Shown here: piece by piece, positions 18,908 to 29,740 of the stretch | Numbering within the stretch: the stretch's first letter is position 1 | Layout: the number at the start of each line of letters is the position of its first letter | From: Dichetophora obliterata | Lineage: Eukaryota > Arthropoda > Insecta > Diptera > Sciomyzidae | Assembly: GCA_963920525.1 (NCBI GenBank) | Contig: OY986435.1 | Span: 222,123,899 to 222,187,898 of the forward strand | Length of the DNA stretch: 64,000 nt | Direction of reading: 5' to 3' | Made by a program: the position numbers and the translations under genes | The notes under the pieces: generated by a model | Seen by the model: only the letters and a program-made list of their open reading frames with translations | The model's database searches: none | Told to the model about the DNA's origin: nothing

Positions 18908-21821
18908 AATGCATAATTTTTTATCATTTAACGTTCGATCTCTAGTAGACAGTAGTCGAAAAATTGAATTAAAAAAAGTTTTAGATTTTAATCAAATTGA
19001 TATATGCTTTCTGCAAGAAACTCATATTTCTAGTCCAGTTAATTTAAGATTTATTGATTATAACTTTCTCAAAGATGATAGTTCTCAAGGAGTTGCAATC
19101 GCCATTAAAAATAATTTTTTATATTCTATAGTGGAGATAACTAATATTAAATTTCCCCATATTTTTCTTGAAGTCTGTGTTTCAATACATGGTATCCAAA
19201 AAAAGATTTTGGTTGGATCTATTTACATTCCATGTAACTACTCGCCTGAAGACTTTTCGGATGGATTGGTTAATATAGCAAATCGAGCATCTATGTTTGA
19301 CGGGCTTATTGTTGGTGGAGATTTCAATTCTAAACATAGTTCTTGGAATGATTTAAATAGCAACCTGAATGGAAACACTTTTTTTTACTGGTTGGAAAAC
19401 CACTCACGCGATTACACTAGAGTTTGTGATAATAACCCATCATATCCGAACGGATCCTCTTTCCTCGATCATTTCTTGATATCAAATAACTTAATTGACA
19501 CTGTTAATACAAATTATATCATTACAACTTTGTCGTCGTTTTCCGATCACTTCCCACTTCTTTTCGCAATCGATCTAAGAAATATTGAATTCACATTAAG
19601 GCAATCAAGATATTATACGTCTTTTAAAAACACAAACTGGGAAAATTTTAGAACTGATTTAAATGCACGTATCGAAAGCAATTTACCACCAAATTATTAT
19701 AATTTACAAAATTTTGAGATAGATTCATACATAGACACTTTAACTTCAGCTATAAATACAGTCAAAAATTTACACAGTGAAACAATTCAAATAAAAAATA
19801 AGAACTATGTATTTCTCCCTGAATCAATAAAAAGCCTTTTCAGGATTAAGCATAGATGGCAAAGAAATGCAAAAAAGATATATAATAGGAATTTCAATAA
19901 CACAAATTCTGAATACAAACTGCTTGCAAAACAAATCTCCCTACTGAAGATAATAATAAAAGAACAAGTAGAAATTCAACAAACTCGAAATTTTGGGAAA
20001 AAATTAAAACTAATTAAACCTGGCCCTTTAGCTTATAAACAGATTTTTAATTTAATTGGAAAAGGAGGAGGAAAATTTTGCACAAAAATTCTTTATGACA
20101 ATAACACTTTTACACACGATATCGATAAAGTTGAAATTTTAAAAAATCATTTTGAGAAAATCTATGAGGAAACAGTTCCAGACAGACCAGATTTAAGTGA
20201 TATAGAATCCTATGTTCAGAACACTCTTCTTACATACCCTGATTCCATTTCTAATTTTACCGTTGATTTTAATTCCTTGTCTAATTCAGATAACAGACAT
20301 TACATTAACCCAGACTATTTAAGAGCTACTCTTCGAGAAATTAATGCAAAGAAATCATCTGGACCAGACAACATTTCAAATCATCTCTTAAAAAAGCTAC
20401 CCGATGTAGTATTTAATTTCTTAGCTATAATTTTCAATAATTGCATCAATAATGGATACTTCCCGAATTCATGGAAAATAGCAAAAATTATACCTATACA
20501 AAAAAAACCTAAATGCTACGAAGTTAACAATTTCAGACCTATTTCTTTATTATCAAATCTTGGCAAGTTCTTTGAAAAAATAATTCAGGCTCAAATTGAC
20601 AAAAACATCGACGTTCAGTATATTCCCGATTATCAATTTGGATTCAAAAAGCGTCATTCTACTGTCCACGCTCTGCACAAATTTGAAAATGATATTATTC
20701 TAAATATCCGCCAAAAAAAATGCACAGTCGCTGTATCATTAGATATTGAAAAAGCATTCGATAAAGCATACCATATTGGTATCTTATATAAATTAATAGG
20801 AATTGGCTTTAGCCCATGTATCATTAAAATTTTGCATAGTTTCTTGAATAATCGAAAGTTTTTTATTAATATTAATGATGCCAAATCAGATTATGGTATT
20901 GTTAGAAGTGGTGTTCCACAAGGAGCAATAATGGCACCACATTTGTACAGCATATTCATTCATGACTTTCCACATATATATAGAGGTTCAACAGGCATCT
21001 TGTACGCCGACGATTCTCTGGTCTATGCGCATGGAGTAACTCCAAATGAGGCACTTAACTTAGTTGAATCCCACTTAACAGAAATTAACAATTTTTATAA
21101 AAAATGGGGAATAAAAATAAATGCCGCAAAATCTGAAGCTATATGCATAAGAAATGCTTCTGGTAAATGCCATAGAAACACTGTACCCCAGAGTAAATGT
21201 TTGCAGCTAACTATTAATGAAGTAACAATTCCTTTTAAAGATAAAATAAAGTACTTGGGAATAACTTTCGACAAACTTTTAAAATTTAATTCACATGCAA
21301 ATTTGGTTTTAAACAAAGCACAAAAAATTTTTGGAATTTTTTTAAATTTATTGCGAAATAAATATATGGCAAATAATACTAAGCTCCTCATATATAAAGT
21401 TAGCATTCGCTCATTATTAGTTTATGGATTCCCGATATGGTTTACAATCTCTCCAACCGTGGCACAGAACCTGGAACGATTTGAACGAAAAATTTTACGC
21501 TTATCCATAGACCGAAATTATGAGTCGTATACAAAGAGATACTCCAACTTTTACATCTATAAAAATGCACGCATTGTTCCCTTATGTAGATATATGCTAA
21601 TTCTTTTGAAAAATTACGTAAGCAAACTACAAAGTATTGATAATGATTTAATAAAGCACATATTTGAGACACAAAAAGATTTTAATTGGTCAAACATAAA
21701 TTATATATCACCAGTCGGCGTTATCAACGAAAATATAAATATTGACCGTGAAATTACTTCATCTACATTGCTCCTTCCGGACTTCTACGCTAAAGCTAAC
21801 ACAGTTATACATAGAGGTTAA
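18897..21821 (+). CDS. LINE ORF2, AP-type endonuclease plus reverse transcriptase
   Basis: 974 residues, uninterrupted. Endonuclease (about 1-225): SFNVRSL, the metal-binding Glu in CFLQETHI (about residue 40), Asp-Asn in VGGDFNSKHSSWND (about 140) and the catalytic SDHFPL (about 216). Reverse transcriptase (about 470-760): KKSSGPDNISNHLLKKLP, NNFRPISLLSNLGKFFEK, the first Asp in VSLDIEKAFD (about 620), SGVPQGAIMAPHLYSIF and the catalytic pair in LYADDSLVYAHG (about 703). The C-terminal region (LLVYGFPIW, ERKILRLSI) is typical of Jockey-like elements. No RNase H. It starts 11 bases inside ORF1 in the next frame, so translation probably depends on termination-reinitiation. All catalytic residues expected for activity are present. 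Confidence 0.94.
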   Translation: MVHRMHNFLSFNVRSLVDSSRKIELKKVLDFNQIDICFLQETHISSPVNLRFIDYNFLKDDSSQGVAIAIKNNFLYSIVEITNIKFPHIFLEVCVSIHGIQKKILVGSIYIPCNYSPEDFSDGLVNIANRASMFDGLIVGGDFNSKHSSWNDLNSNLNGNTFFYWLENHSRDYTRVCDNNPSYPNGSSFLDHFLISNNLIDTVNTNYIITTLSSFSDHFPLLFAIDLRNIEFTLRQSRYYTSFKNTNWENFRTDLNARIESNLPPNYYNLQNFEIDSYIDTLTSAINTVKNLHSETIQIKNKNYVFLPESIKSLFRIKHRWQRNAKKIYNRNFNNTNSEYKLLAKQISLLKIIIKEQVEIQQTRNFGKKLKLIKPGPLAYKQIFNLIGKGGGKFCTKILYDNNTFTHDIDKVEILKNHFEKIYEETVPDRPDLSDIESYVQNTLLTYPDSISNFTVDFNSLSNSDNRHYINPDYLRATLREINAKKSSGPDNISNHLLKKLPDVVFNFLAIIFNNCINNGYFPNSWKIAKIIPIQKKPKCYEVNNFRPISLLSNLGKFFEKIIQAQIDKNIDVQYIPDYQFGFKKRHSTVHALHKFENDIILNIRQKKCTVAVSLDIEKAFDKAYHIGILYKLIGIGFSPCIIKILHSFLNNRKFFININDAKSDYGIVRSGVPQGAIMAPHLYSIFIHDFPHIYRGSTGILYADDSLVYAHGVTPNEALNLVESHLTEINNFYKKWGIKINAAKSEAICIRNASGKCHRNTVPQSKCLQLTINEVTIPFKDKIKYLGITFDKLLKFNSHANLVLNKAQKIFGIFLNLLRNKYMANNTKLLIYKVSIRSLLVYGFPIWFTISPTVAQNLERFERKILRLSIDRNYESYTKRYSNFYIYKNARIVPLCRYMLILLKNYVSKLQSIDNDLIKHIFETQKDFNWSNINYISPVGVINENINIDREITSSTLLLPDFYAKANTVIHRG

Positions 21822-22153
21822 TTATTTTAAAATATTTAAATTGAATTATAAAATCAAAATGAATGAATAACATTCATATTATATTTATGTATTAAGTCTA
21901 GTATAAGTTTAGTGTAAGTTTAGTATAAGTTAATTTAGTTTTTAAGTCATCATATTTATAACAAAACGTCATAAGATACTATGTTGACATGTCGCGAGCA
22001 AGCATGAATTATTCACCAATATCTATAGCGAAAGCAGTAATCATTTAAATTTAAATAGAATAATGTTTTTCAGTTCTATGTTTTGCATACTTTAATTTTA
22101 TAGAATTCATTGTTAAATATTTAGAGACTCAATAAATTTACTTACTTACTTAC

Positions 22154-22166
22154 TTATAAATTCTAG
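22154..22166 (+). repeat. Right 13-bp target-site duplication of the full-length LINE
   Basis: TTATAAATTCTAG directly after the TTAC tail, identical to 17196-17208. Confidence 0.92.
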
Positions 22167-22342
22167 CAACATAAACAAAACTTTAAGCAACTTATACATG
22201 TTGTGCTAGCAACACAAATCTATGCAAGCGATTACTCGCTAGGTTATTTACTCGTCGGGTCTCTTGTCTTGTACGTGCAAATTTTTCATTCCGTACCGGA
22301 GCTTTCACATGCAATGTCTATAAGTATTTATAGTCTCTGATT

Positions 22343-22420
22343 TGGATTTATCATAAATGTGGATTTATCATAAATCCATTATTTTGAACTCTTCATAAAT
22401 CCACATTTATGATAAATCCA
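22343..22420. repeat. 26-bp inverted repeat with internal direct repeat
   Basis: TGGATTTATCATAAATGTGG... (22343-22368) is inverted at 22395-22420. The word GGATTTATCATAAAT also repeats directly within the left arm. Hairpin-forming. Confidence 0.8.
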
Positions 22421-22598
22421 CATTTAAATTTTACTGTGCCATCAAATTTTACTGTGCCACTTGCTTGTATGGCGGTGGCACATCTTTCTATTATATTATC
22501 TGTGGCCTAACTCTTTCCACTCTTTTACAACAACTTCAATATTTTCATGATTGTTGTAATTCGCCGAATTCAGTTTGCAATTTCAGCATCGCTTCTTA

Positions 22599-23014
22599 GG
22601 TTGCCCGCAGAGTAAGCGCCGAAGCAGACAGGCAGGCAGACAGGCACAGGAAAACTATGTGAACAAGAGAGAAAAAAGTTATTTCTAAATCTGCATGCAA
22701 TGCGAACTTATGTATAGGTACACTGTAAAAATAATGAATCAAGTAATTCCAAATGTTTCAGTTTTTTGCTAGTCAGAAAACATTCTGATTTACCCAGCTT
22801 TAACTGCGTGAAGGTTTTCAGATATCCTTATTTTATTTTTTGTTTGTATAGGCTAGCCTAAGGCTGCCCGCATAGTAAACGCCGAAGCAGGCAGGCAGGC
22901 AGGCAGGCCCTGCGAAGAAACGAGATAGAAATAACTTTTTTCTCTCTTGTTCACATAGTTTTCCTGTGCCTGTCTGCCTGCCTGTCTGCTTCGGCGCTTA
23001 CTCTGCGGGCAACC
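22599..23014. mobile_element. MITE with perfect 87-bp terminal inverted repeats and TTA target duplication
   Basis: 22599-22685 (GGTTGCCCGCAGAGTAAGCG...) is perfectly inverted at 22928-23014. It is flanked by TTA on each side (22596-22598 and 23015-23017), the target used by PIF/Harbinger elements. Inside lies a second diverged copy of the end (22860-22927, TGCCCGCATAGTAAACGCCG, with a GCAG tetramer run) and segment B (22686-22850), whose inverted copy is outside the element. Confidence 0.85.
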
Positions 23015-23544
23015 TTAATGTTATTATTTTTGTTCTTTCGAACCATCGATAGTTGTTCTGCGTTTGCATGTTGTTGTTTTTGATCTTTAGCACAATCGAT
23101 TGCCGCTGTTTTGCACTATTTTTGGCATTCGCATTGTAGGCGTTAACAGTATGCATCGTGTTTTTTATATTTTTACTTGTGCAAATACACACTGAGGAAA
23201 AGTCATTGAATATTTGCAGGGGGGTACTTTTTATATTGCATCAGAATACATTATTTTTATAGAGGTTATTATACCCTTGAAAAATGGCAAGAAAAAATCT
23301 TTGGGAAACTGAGAGTTTGCCTATTTTTCATAGATAATAGAAGATTAAAAAGATAATATAACAGTAAAGTTAATAATAACCGAGTATAATATGTAATAAA
23401 ATATATAAAAAATTAAGGTTAAAGCAAATAAAAACTATTATAAGATTAAAGAATGAAAAAATGTATAATAATAAAAAATTCACAAAAAAAAAACATAAAA
23501 AAGAAAGTAAAAACATAAAACACCAAAAAAATTAAAAATTACAA

Positions 23545-23703
23545 AACAAAAAATAAAATAAGGATATCTGAAAACCTTCACGCATATAAAGCTGGGTGAA
23601 TCAGAATGTTTTCTGACTAGCAAAAAACTGAAACATTTGGAATTACTTGATTCATTATTTTTACAGTGTATTTATACATAAGTTCGCATTGCATGCAGAT
23701 TTA
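23545..23703 (-). repeat. Inverted copy of MITE-internal segment B
   Basis: On the minus strand it repeats 22686-22850 almost base for base (AAATCTGCATGCAATGCGAA, TTCAGTTTTTTGCTAGTCAG, AAGGTTTTCAGATATCCTTA). Its outer edge coincides exactly with the junction between the terminal repeat and segment B on the left. A CACTGTAAAAATAATGAATC word preceded by TA appears in both copies and could be the end of a separate element. Confidence 0.85.
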
Positions 23704-25474
23704 AAAATTGTTTTGATGTTTAGTTTTTGTTGTTGTTGTTGTTTTTGAACTCTTCAAATAATTTTCGTATCGCTGATCTACTCCATGTCAATATCTAAGT
23801 TTTTGACTTTCCGTTTGAACAGTATAAATGTGCAGAAAATATTAGACACTTATTAACCGGCTTGGCCAAAATTATATAATATTGCTTCTAAAATGCTGAT
23901 TTGCTTTTGACTTTTCCAGCTGTAGTTTCAAAGAAAAACGTAAAACCACACATTAATACATAGATATAAACTACTTAAGAATCCATCATTTAACTAAAAA
24001 ATCCCAGATTAAGGTAGCAGTTTTACCCCCTGCCTACGCCCTTGTACTTGAGACCATTTTCCTAAATTTATTAAAAAATTACTTTTTAATTTTTTTCATA
24101 ACTTATGAATTATTTTAATTTTTCAAAATTGTTATTGACCAAAATTCATAAGTTTCACACTTAATTGCAAAACTTTGACCATCTACCAAATTTGACTTTT
24201 ATTTTATTAAGATTGTGTTTTTTTTTTTGTAACATTTCCACATACAGCCGTTAAAATTTAAAAAATTTTTTTTATTTTTTCAACAAGCTATCAATAGCCA
24301 AGAACTTGTTGAACTACAGCTTATACTGCTGTACAAATTATGGTCAACAACATAATTAACACCTTAAGTGCTGAACTTAAATAAGTGCAGTAAGCAGACT
24401 GACTACACCTAAGAGATAGCAGATAGTATAATAAACTGATTCGAAAATTCTTAAAAATTTTGTGAGCCACATTAAGAAAAAACTCGTTAGCCAAATTACT
24501 AAATCAACTCAAGCACAAATACCTAGATAAACCGCATTCATGCGGTAAACCCCACAAAATAGTTGTATCGGTACGAATACGAATGTGCAACAACTTGAAA
24601 AGAGTAAATATAATTTATAAGATATAATTATTTGTTCAAACACTAAACCTTCTTTTTTTTCATATTTCTCTATTAAACTAAAAACTGAGCATTAAACATG
24701 CAATTTAAGTTTATCTACGCCGGCATACGTCAAAAAACTACAACAAAATAAAAAAAAATAAATGGCAATGCTATCTTAACCACTACTACTACTACTTATA
24801 TTGTTACTACTATTACTTCTACTGCTACTAGTACTAGTTTGAGTATCATGAACTACTATCAAAGTCGTCGGTCGCTGCCCCACATAAGTGGTTGAGGTCA
24901 TTATGAATATGTGTATGAACACTTTTTTTGTCTTGTATCTATGTTTGATATTGTTATTATATTTCATAAGATGGGTAGATATACATAAGTAGTAACTGTT
25001 ACCCTACACTACTCATAGTAAGGTAGTGTTTAAGTCAAATATGATATTTGTACGACACAGACGATTTCAAAAGTATTTAAAGTAAAACTTTACTTAAAAG
25101 GTAGATAAGGAAGTCAGCTTTTAATGAGGTTTCACCAGAATAACTTACTACTATACTGTAGGTTTTTTTAACTATTGAAAAGACGCACAAAAACGCCGAT
25201 AACCGTAAACTTAATTTTTGGTTATAGAATTTAGTGGCATAATCTCGAGATATTCAGATTTTTGATATTTGACCTTCAAATTCAAAAAGTAAAAAGATAG
25301 TGGCCAAATTTTTTATTTTGTATCAATAACTTTATATGGCCTTTTCAAAAATACCTCAAACGTGAAAATCGAGTAAGCCTTGTTGTATCGATGATTTTTC
25401 AAAAGTTAAGCAATTTTTTTTCTCTCCTTTTTGACTTAATTTTAATGTTTCGTAGAAACTATTACATTAATTTA
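23704..25474. other. AT-rich DNA with a trinucleotide microsatellite
   Basis: No coding or repeat boundaries recognised except a degenerate (ACT)n tract at 24780-24838. The frame over it on the minus strand is a low-complexity artefact. Confidence 0.45.
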
Positions 25475-25563
25475 ATTGTGAGCTTTAGTTCGAGTAAGTT
25501 TTTAAGAGGGCAACAACAACAGCAACAACTCTGTATAGAGTCAATCACTTAGCTGACTAGACA
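25475..25563 (+). repeat. Dispersed repeat R, left piece of a split copy
   Basis: Matches 10000-10067 of repeat R up to CTGACTAGACA, where element X interrupts it. Confidence 0.8.
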
Positions 25564-26381
25564 TTGGAGGTATTCTCTATGTCTAGCATAATTGCATGAG
25601 AGCACGGATTGTAACAATCCTATACTTAAATATCCAATGGATCGAGAGCGCCCTATTGTACAACAGGGTTGATATTTTCGGTACAATTGTACTTTTTTGG
25701 TACAGTTTCACATTTTTCCTACTTTCCTACTACCAAAGCATTTTTAGTACATTTTATTTAGTCAACAATTTTTTACTAAATACAGAAGTTAGAGCTTTCT
25801 CTGAATTTTTTCACTCTGTAAAAAATATTTAAATTGAATTTAAAGAGTAAATTTTCTCCAAATATATAAAATTGCTCAACGAATTCTTTCAACTTCTGAT
25901 TCGTCAGCAAAAGTTAAAAGAATATTTTCTATTCAAAATTCAATAAATCAATGCAGAAGAGACTACATATTGCAACAATTTCTTCTTTAATGAAAACTAC
26001 GATTTTTTTAAAATGCCTTCACTTTTTTAAAAAGTGAAAAAATGCCACAATATTGATATCAGAAGTAATATATCAAAAGAAAAAATTTCAGAAAATTTGA
26101 CCGAGACTGAAGAATTGTTTGACTTAATTTCTTTTGTTACCTTAATATAGAGAAGCACTACCTAACACTTTTAAAAATCTATTTTAATTAATTTTTGTTT
26201 TTTAATTATAAAAAGACTTTATGCTTATTTGATGTTTTAATAGATGTTATCAAGGCCGTAGGCAGTATTCACCTATGGGGGGGGGGGGGTTTGGATTAAC
26301 ATTTTTTTATTCAATATTAAAAAATTAAAATATACAAGTACTTATTTCATTTAATTTTCAAGTTAAGTTTTTTTTTGTATT

Positions 26382-26624
26382 TAGGGTATTCACAAGGTGT
26401 GATATCATGTCATAATGTCATATTGTCCTAAGATTTTACACTAGTTTAAACATTTTATTGTTGCCATATAAAAAAGTACTAAAATATTACAACTCTGAAA
26501 GCTATGTTTATTTAAGTGTCGTAATCAAACAGCTGTTTCTTATTTGCATTTATTTATCTTGTAAATTTTAGTTGTAAAATTTTAGGATAATATTACAATA
26601 TGACATCATAGCACACCTTGTGAA
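26382..26624. mobile_element. MITE family TTCACAAGGTGTG, copy 1
   Basis: Left end TAGGGTATTCACAAGGTGTG; right end CACACCTTGTGAA inverted. Internally about 80-90% alike to 42596-42834 (TCCTAAGATTTTACACTAGT, ACAACTCTGAAAGCTATGTT). Confidence 0.85.
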
Positions 26625-27689
26625 ATTATATATGTAAGTATGTTTTTTAAGGTGCCTCGACTTCCATTAGAATAAAAATGCATTTGTACATCTCTAAAAA
26701 TTAACCATGGTCTATTTTATAATGATTCCCAAAATATATTGACTATTACGATAGCCGCCAGTGACCTAAAAGCATTAATAATGTTTTTCGTAAATATATT
26801 TACTAGGTATAATAGTTGTAAAAAAACTGTAAGAAAGAATTTTAAAGTTTTGCAAAAGCATTAAAGACAATGATGTTTATCGTGCCTTATTTTGAATTTT
26901 TGTAACTTATTTTCACTTAAATTGAAATAACTTCATTGTTTCTAATGCAATCTTCATTTTCAAGATATTGTTGGAAAAATTTTCAGTGCTTGCATTGATT
27001 TAATACCAAAATTTCTAAAATTTATACATATTAAAGCTCAAATATCAATTATTAAATAAATACCTTCTGAAAAAATATTTTGAGAAATAAAAAAAAATTA
27101 AAACGAAGTTATTTAAATTTTGAGAGTATACGATTATAAAAATCTTTTTTATTAATTTTTGACCTTTTTTTTAAATAACCTTTGTCATTTTTGTTTATGA
27201 GCTGAATTGATAAAAACATTAAAATTTAAATAAAAAAATTTATTTTATACTTTATTTGTTCATTAAGTACAATTTTTTCAAAATTTTTTTACCAAAATGA
27301 AAGTCATTTATCAACCCTCTTGTACAAGCGTAGCATAGTAAAATCAACAGCTCAAAGAACTCTATAATTAGCTGCACTTCACGCTCATTTCACCTACTGT
27401 TTGGCTACACTCTCATTCTCTTCTCTCTCATTACAAACCCAGGGTTGCATTTCATAAACTATCCCAGTGGGTATTTTAGCTAGCGATACTCAAAAGAAAG
27501 CATGCTAGTAGTGCTCTTATTGGCGTCAATATACCTTCCATGCTCGCTGTATTGATGAGTGCTTCTGTAAAGCCTACCTTTTGAAGGTTTGGAGTCTTTT
27601 CATGTTATTTTATATAAAAAAATTTTGAAAAAATTTAGAAAAAATTATAAATGATCAGATCAATTTAAAAAAAATCAAAACTAAAAGAA

Positions 27690-27912
27690 AAACAAAAAAA
27701 TTTTTTTGTCCGAGTTGCATCGCGAACCCAGGTCTACGATATCGAACACATTGCATATCACATTATATGAAAACTTTTATATGGACAAATTCTAAGTCTT
27801 TTCTAGTATTTTCGTATGAAGAAATTTTACAAAAAAATATATAAAAATGTAGATTTAAAAAAAAAATACAAAAAAAATTGTTTTTTGGTTCGAGCTGAGT
27901 CTCGAACCCGCG
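27690..27912 (-). repeat. Two tRNA B-box-like motifs
   Basis: On the minus strand GGGTTCGCGAT (about 27722-27732) and GGGTTCGAGA (about 27900-27909) resemble tRNA T-arms, each preceded on the plus strand by a T-rich tract. No full cloverleaf could be folded. Confidence 0.35.
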
Positions 27913-27969
27913 CTCCCGAAAGCTTACATTAATTTTTAATGATGCAAAATAAGCTGAAGTTTGTTAAGA

Positions 27970-28042
27970 ACTGCGGTAGACGAGTGGATAAGATGCCAGA
28001 CTGCCACATAAGAGAACGTTGGTTCAAATCTGGATATTGTCA
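27970..28042 (+). other. tRNA-like sequence (pseudogene)
   Basis: A-box-like TAGACGAGTGG and B-box-like GGTTCAAATCT at about normal spacing. The T-stem partly pairs but the acceptor stem does not. Probably a decayed tRNA or SINE head. Confidence 0.4.
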
Positions 28043-28121
28043 AAAGTTTTTTTATATCAAGTTGATATATATATATATTACCTTTCTTTCTAATGTATAT
28101 TCTCAAAAAGGGCTTCTAGCA

Positions 28122-28796
28122 TAGGGCTGCCATACGTCCCGGTTTTCCCGGACATGTCCCGGTTTTGGGATCCGTGTACAGTAAAAAATATCCCGGTTTT
28201 AAATATTGAAGAAAAAATTAAAAGTGTATTAGTAAAAACTGAACAAATTTTTTGCAAATGCGTACAAATGAATGAAAATGGAATTATTTTTTTACAAAAT
28301 TCTGAATTCCAGATATTAGAAATAAAAATAGTAAAAGTTTTATTCGTTATTCCAGGGCACAATGAAAATGGAGCGGGTATTTTCACTGCTTTTCTCGCAA
28401 TTTAGTAAGGGAAAAAACTATCTCAACATAACCACTTTGAAATAGATTATGCAATACAATTTTAATTATTCTATGACGTGTACAGAATTTTATAAAAATA
28501 TTAAAACGAAAAAGCAGGTTCTTGATGAATCAAAAAAGTCTGCAAAATATGAGCGGGCCAAACCTTTATTTTGAATAAGTCCAAACAATATTTTTATTTT
28601 ACCTAATTGACTGCATTGATGTTTATTTTGTTTTTTTTTTTGTTGTTATAAGGTGTACCTGTGAGTTATTTTGATTAACGTTTTTTTAATAAACGGCAAT
28701 TTATAATATTAAAATTGCGTATTTATTTTTTTGTGGAATATAAAAAAAATGTGAAAAGTTGTCCCGGTCAAGTGCTGTAGACTTATGGCAGTCCTA
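28122..28796 (+). mobile_element. hAT-type element, internally deleted (675 bp)
   Basis: Ends TAGGGCTGCCATACGTC (left) and TAGGACTGCCATAAGTC (right, inverted), flanked by near-identical 8-mers TTCTAGCA (28114-28121) and TTCTAACA (28797-28804). An 8-bp duplication is the hAT hallmark. The interior keeps only the transposase C-terminus. Confidence 0.85.
28330..28580 (+). pseudogene. hAT transposase C-terminal dimerisation domain remnant
   Basis: Reads KVLFVIPGHNENGAGIFTAF in one frame, then after a shift NYLNITTLK, a stop, IMQYNFNYSMTCTEFYKNIK and KKQVLDESKKSAKYE. This is the order seen in hAT_C domains (the IPGHNANVERIFS-type motif followed by a helix with NFN...SCTEFY). One frameshift and at least one stop make it dead. 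Confidence 0.7.
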
Positions 28797-29119
28797 TTCT
28801 AACAGGCTTCTTTAGAGTCGCGATAGAGGAAGGCATAGAAAATTTTCTCGTTTCATATAAAAAAGTTAATGGGCTTGGAAATGAGTACGGAAGGGCTAAG
28901 AAATCCATATGATGGCCTGCTAGAAGCGCTTCAAAGCACTGCGTTTGCCCACTGGGATGCTTTATAGCATCGCCGTATACATGGGTATCTGTGTAGCATT
29001 CATAGGAAATATTCTACGGTTTTTTTACTTGTACTTTGTTGTTGCGGCGGTGCACGTATTGTATATTTTCTATTCTTTCACCGTGCAACGGTCATATTCT
29101 AGACATAGAGAATACCCCT

Positions 29120-29186
29120 AGTCTGTTTCGGAAATCGGTTCATTTCCTCTTCAGTAGTCTTTGAGTGATTAAGCTGTGTTGAACTC
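29120..29186 (+). repeat. Dispersed repeat R, middle piece
   Basis: AGTCTGTTTCGGAAATCG through AAGCTGTG, matching 10067-10130. It is bounded on the left by element X and on the right by element Y. Confidence 0.8.
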
Positions 29187-29740
29187 CACAGATAACCAGA
29201 TATGAAACTTCGATGGGCGAGTTGTAGAAAGGGATGGCATGATGTTCGATTTTATGTCAAATTACCCCAATACTACTGCAAAATATTTATATGTGGTCGC
29301 AATTGCACCAGTTTGGTGATTCCTGGGGTGAATAAGAGAATCTCAAATAATGCGGTGCAGTATAATGCTGTATTATTTCATACAAAATGGGTAACGTAAA
29401 CTGGGCATGGACTTTACCTCTATTGTAATATCTATCACTTTTACCACCAAAGCCTTAAAATCTACCACTATTTCACCATAATAAAGTTTTTGGATGAATA
29501 ATAAACAAATAATAACATTTATTTACAGAAGGATTAAATTTGCAGAAGGGAATGGATTAAATTTGCAATCACTTTAAGAAAATGAGAGAAGCAAAAGAGG
29601 AGCTAATATAAGTTCATTATTTTTTTCTATTTGTTCTTTCATTTGAAGATAAGCTACTTTCTTTTTTTTGCTTCATTTGAGGCATCTGGCTTTTCTCAAA
29701 TACAAAAGGATGCTTCACCTACAAACTAACAAATTCTCCA

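Larger units (their letters stand above)
17209..22153 (+). mobile_element. Full-length Jockey-like LINE, both ORFs intact (4945 bp)
   Basis: Bounded by identical 13-bp duplications. It has a 220-bp 5'UTR with an AT microsatellite (17325-17341), ORF1 (gag-like), ORF2 (endonuclease plus reverse transcriptase), a 330-bp 3'UTR and a tail of TTAC units (22132-22153). There is no RNase H domain and the gag-like ORF1 carries three zinc knuckles, which together fit the Jockey clade. No stop or frameshift in either ORF, so it could be retrotransposition-competent. The 5' end GATACGG follows the duplication directly, so the copy may be complete, although a lost base or two cannot be excluded. Confidence 0.93.
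25566..29118. mobile_element. Element X, about 3.55 kb with inverted ends
   Basis: Ends share GGTATTCTCTATGTCTAG (left 25569-25586; inverted at the right end, 29098-29115). Comparison with repeat R at 10005-10290 shows that R continues exactly on the other side (CTGTTTCGGAAATCG at 29122), so everything between is an insertion. No transposase was recognised that clearly belongs to X. It carries younger insertions (26382-26624 and 28122-28796). Target duplication unresolved. Confidence 0.75.

Noticed and set aside
24776..24967. Minus-strand ORF rich in Ser and Asn
   Set aside because: Produced by the ACT trinucleotide tract.
26278..26290. Run of 13 G residues
   Set aside because: A homopolymer at an old repeat edge; the word GGCCGTAGGCAG before it resembles the inverse of 24026-24042, but no consistent element could be drawn between them.
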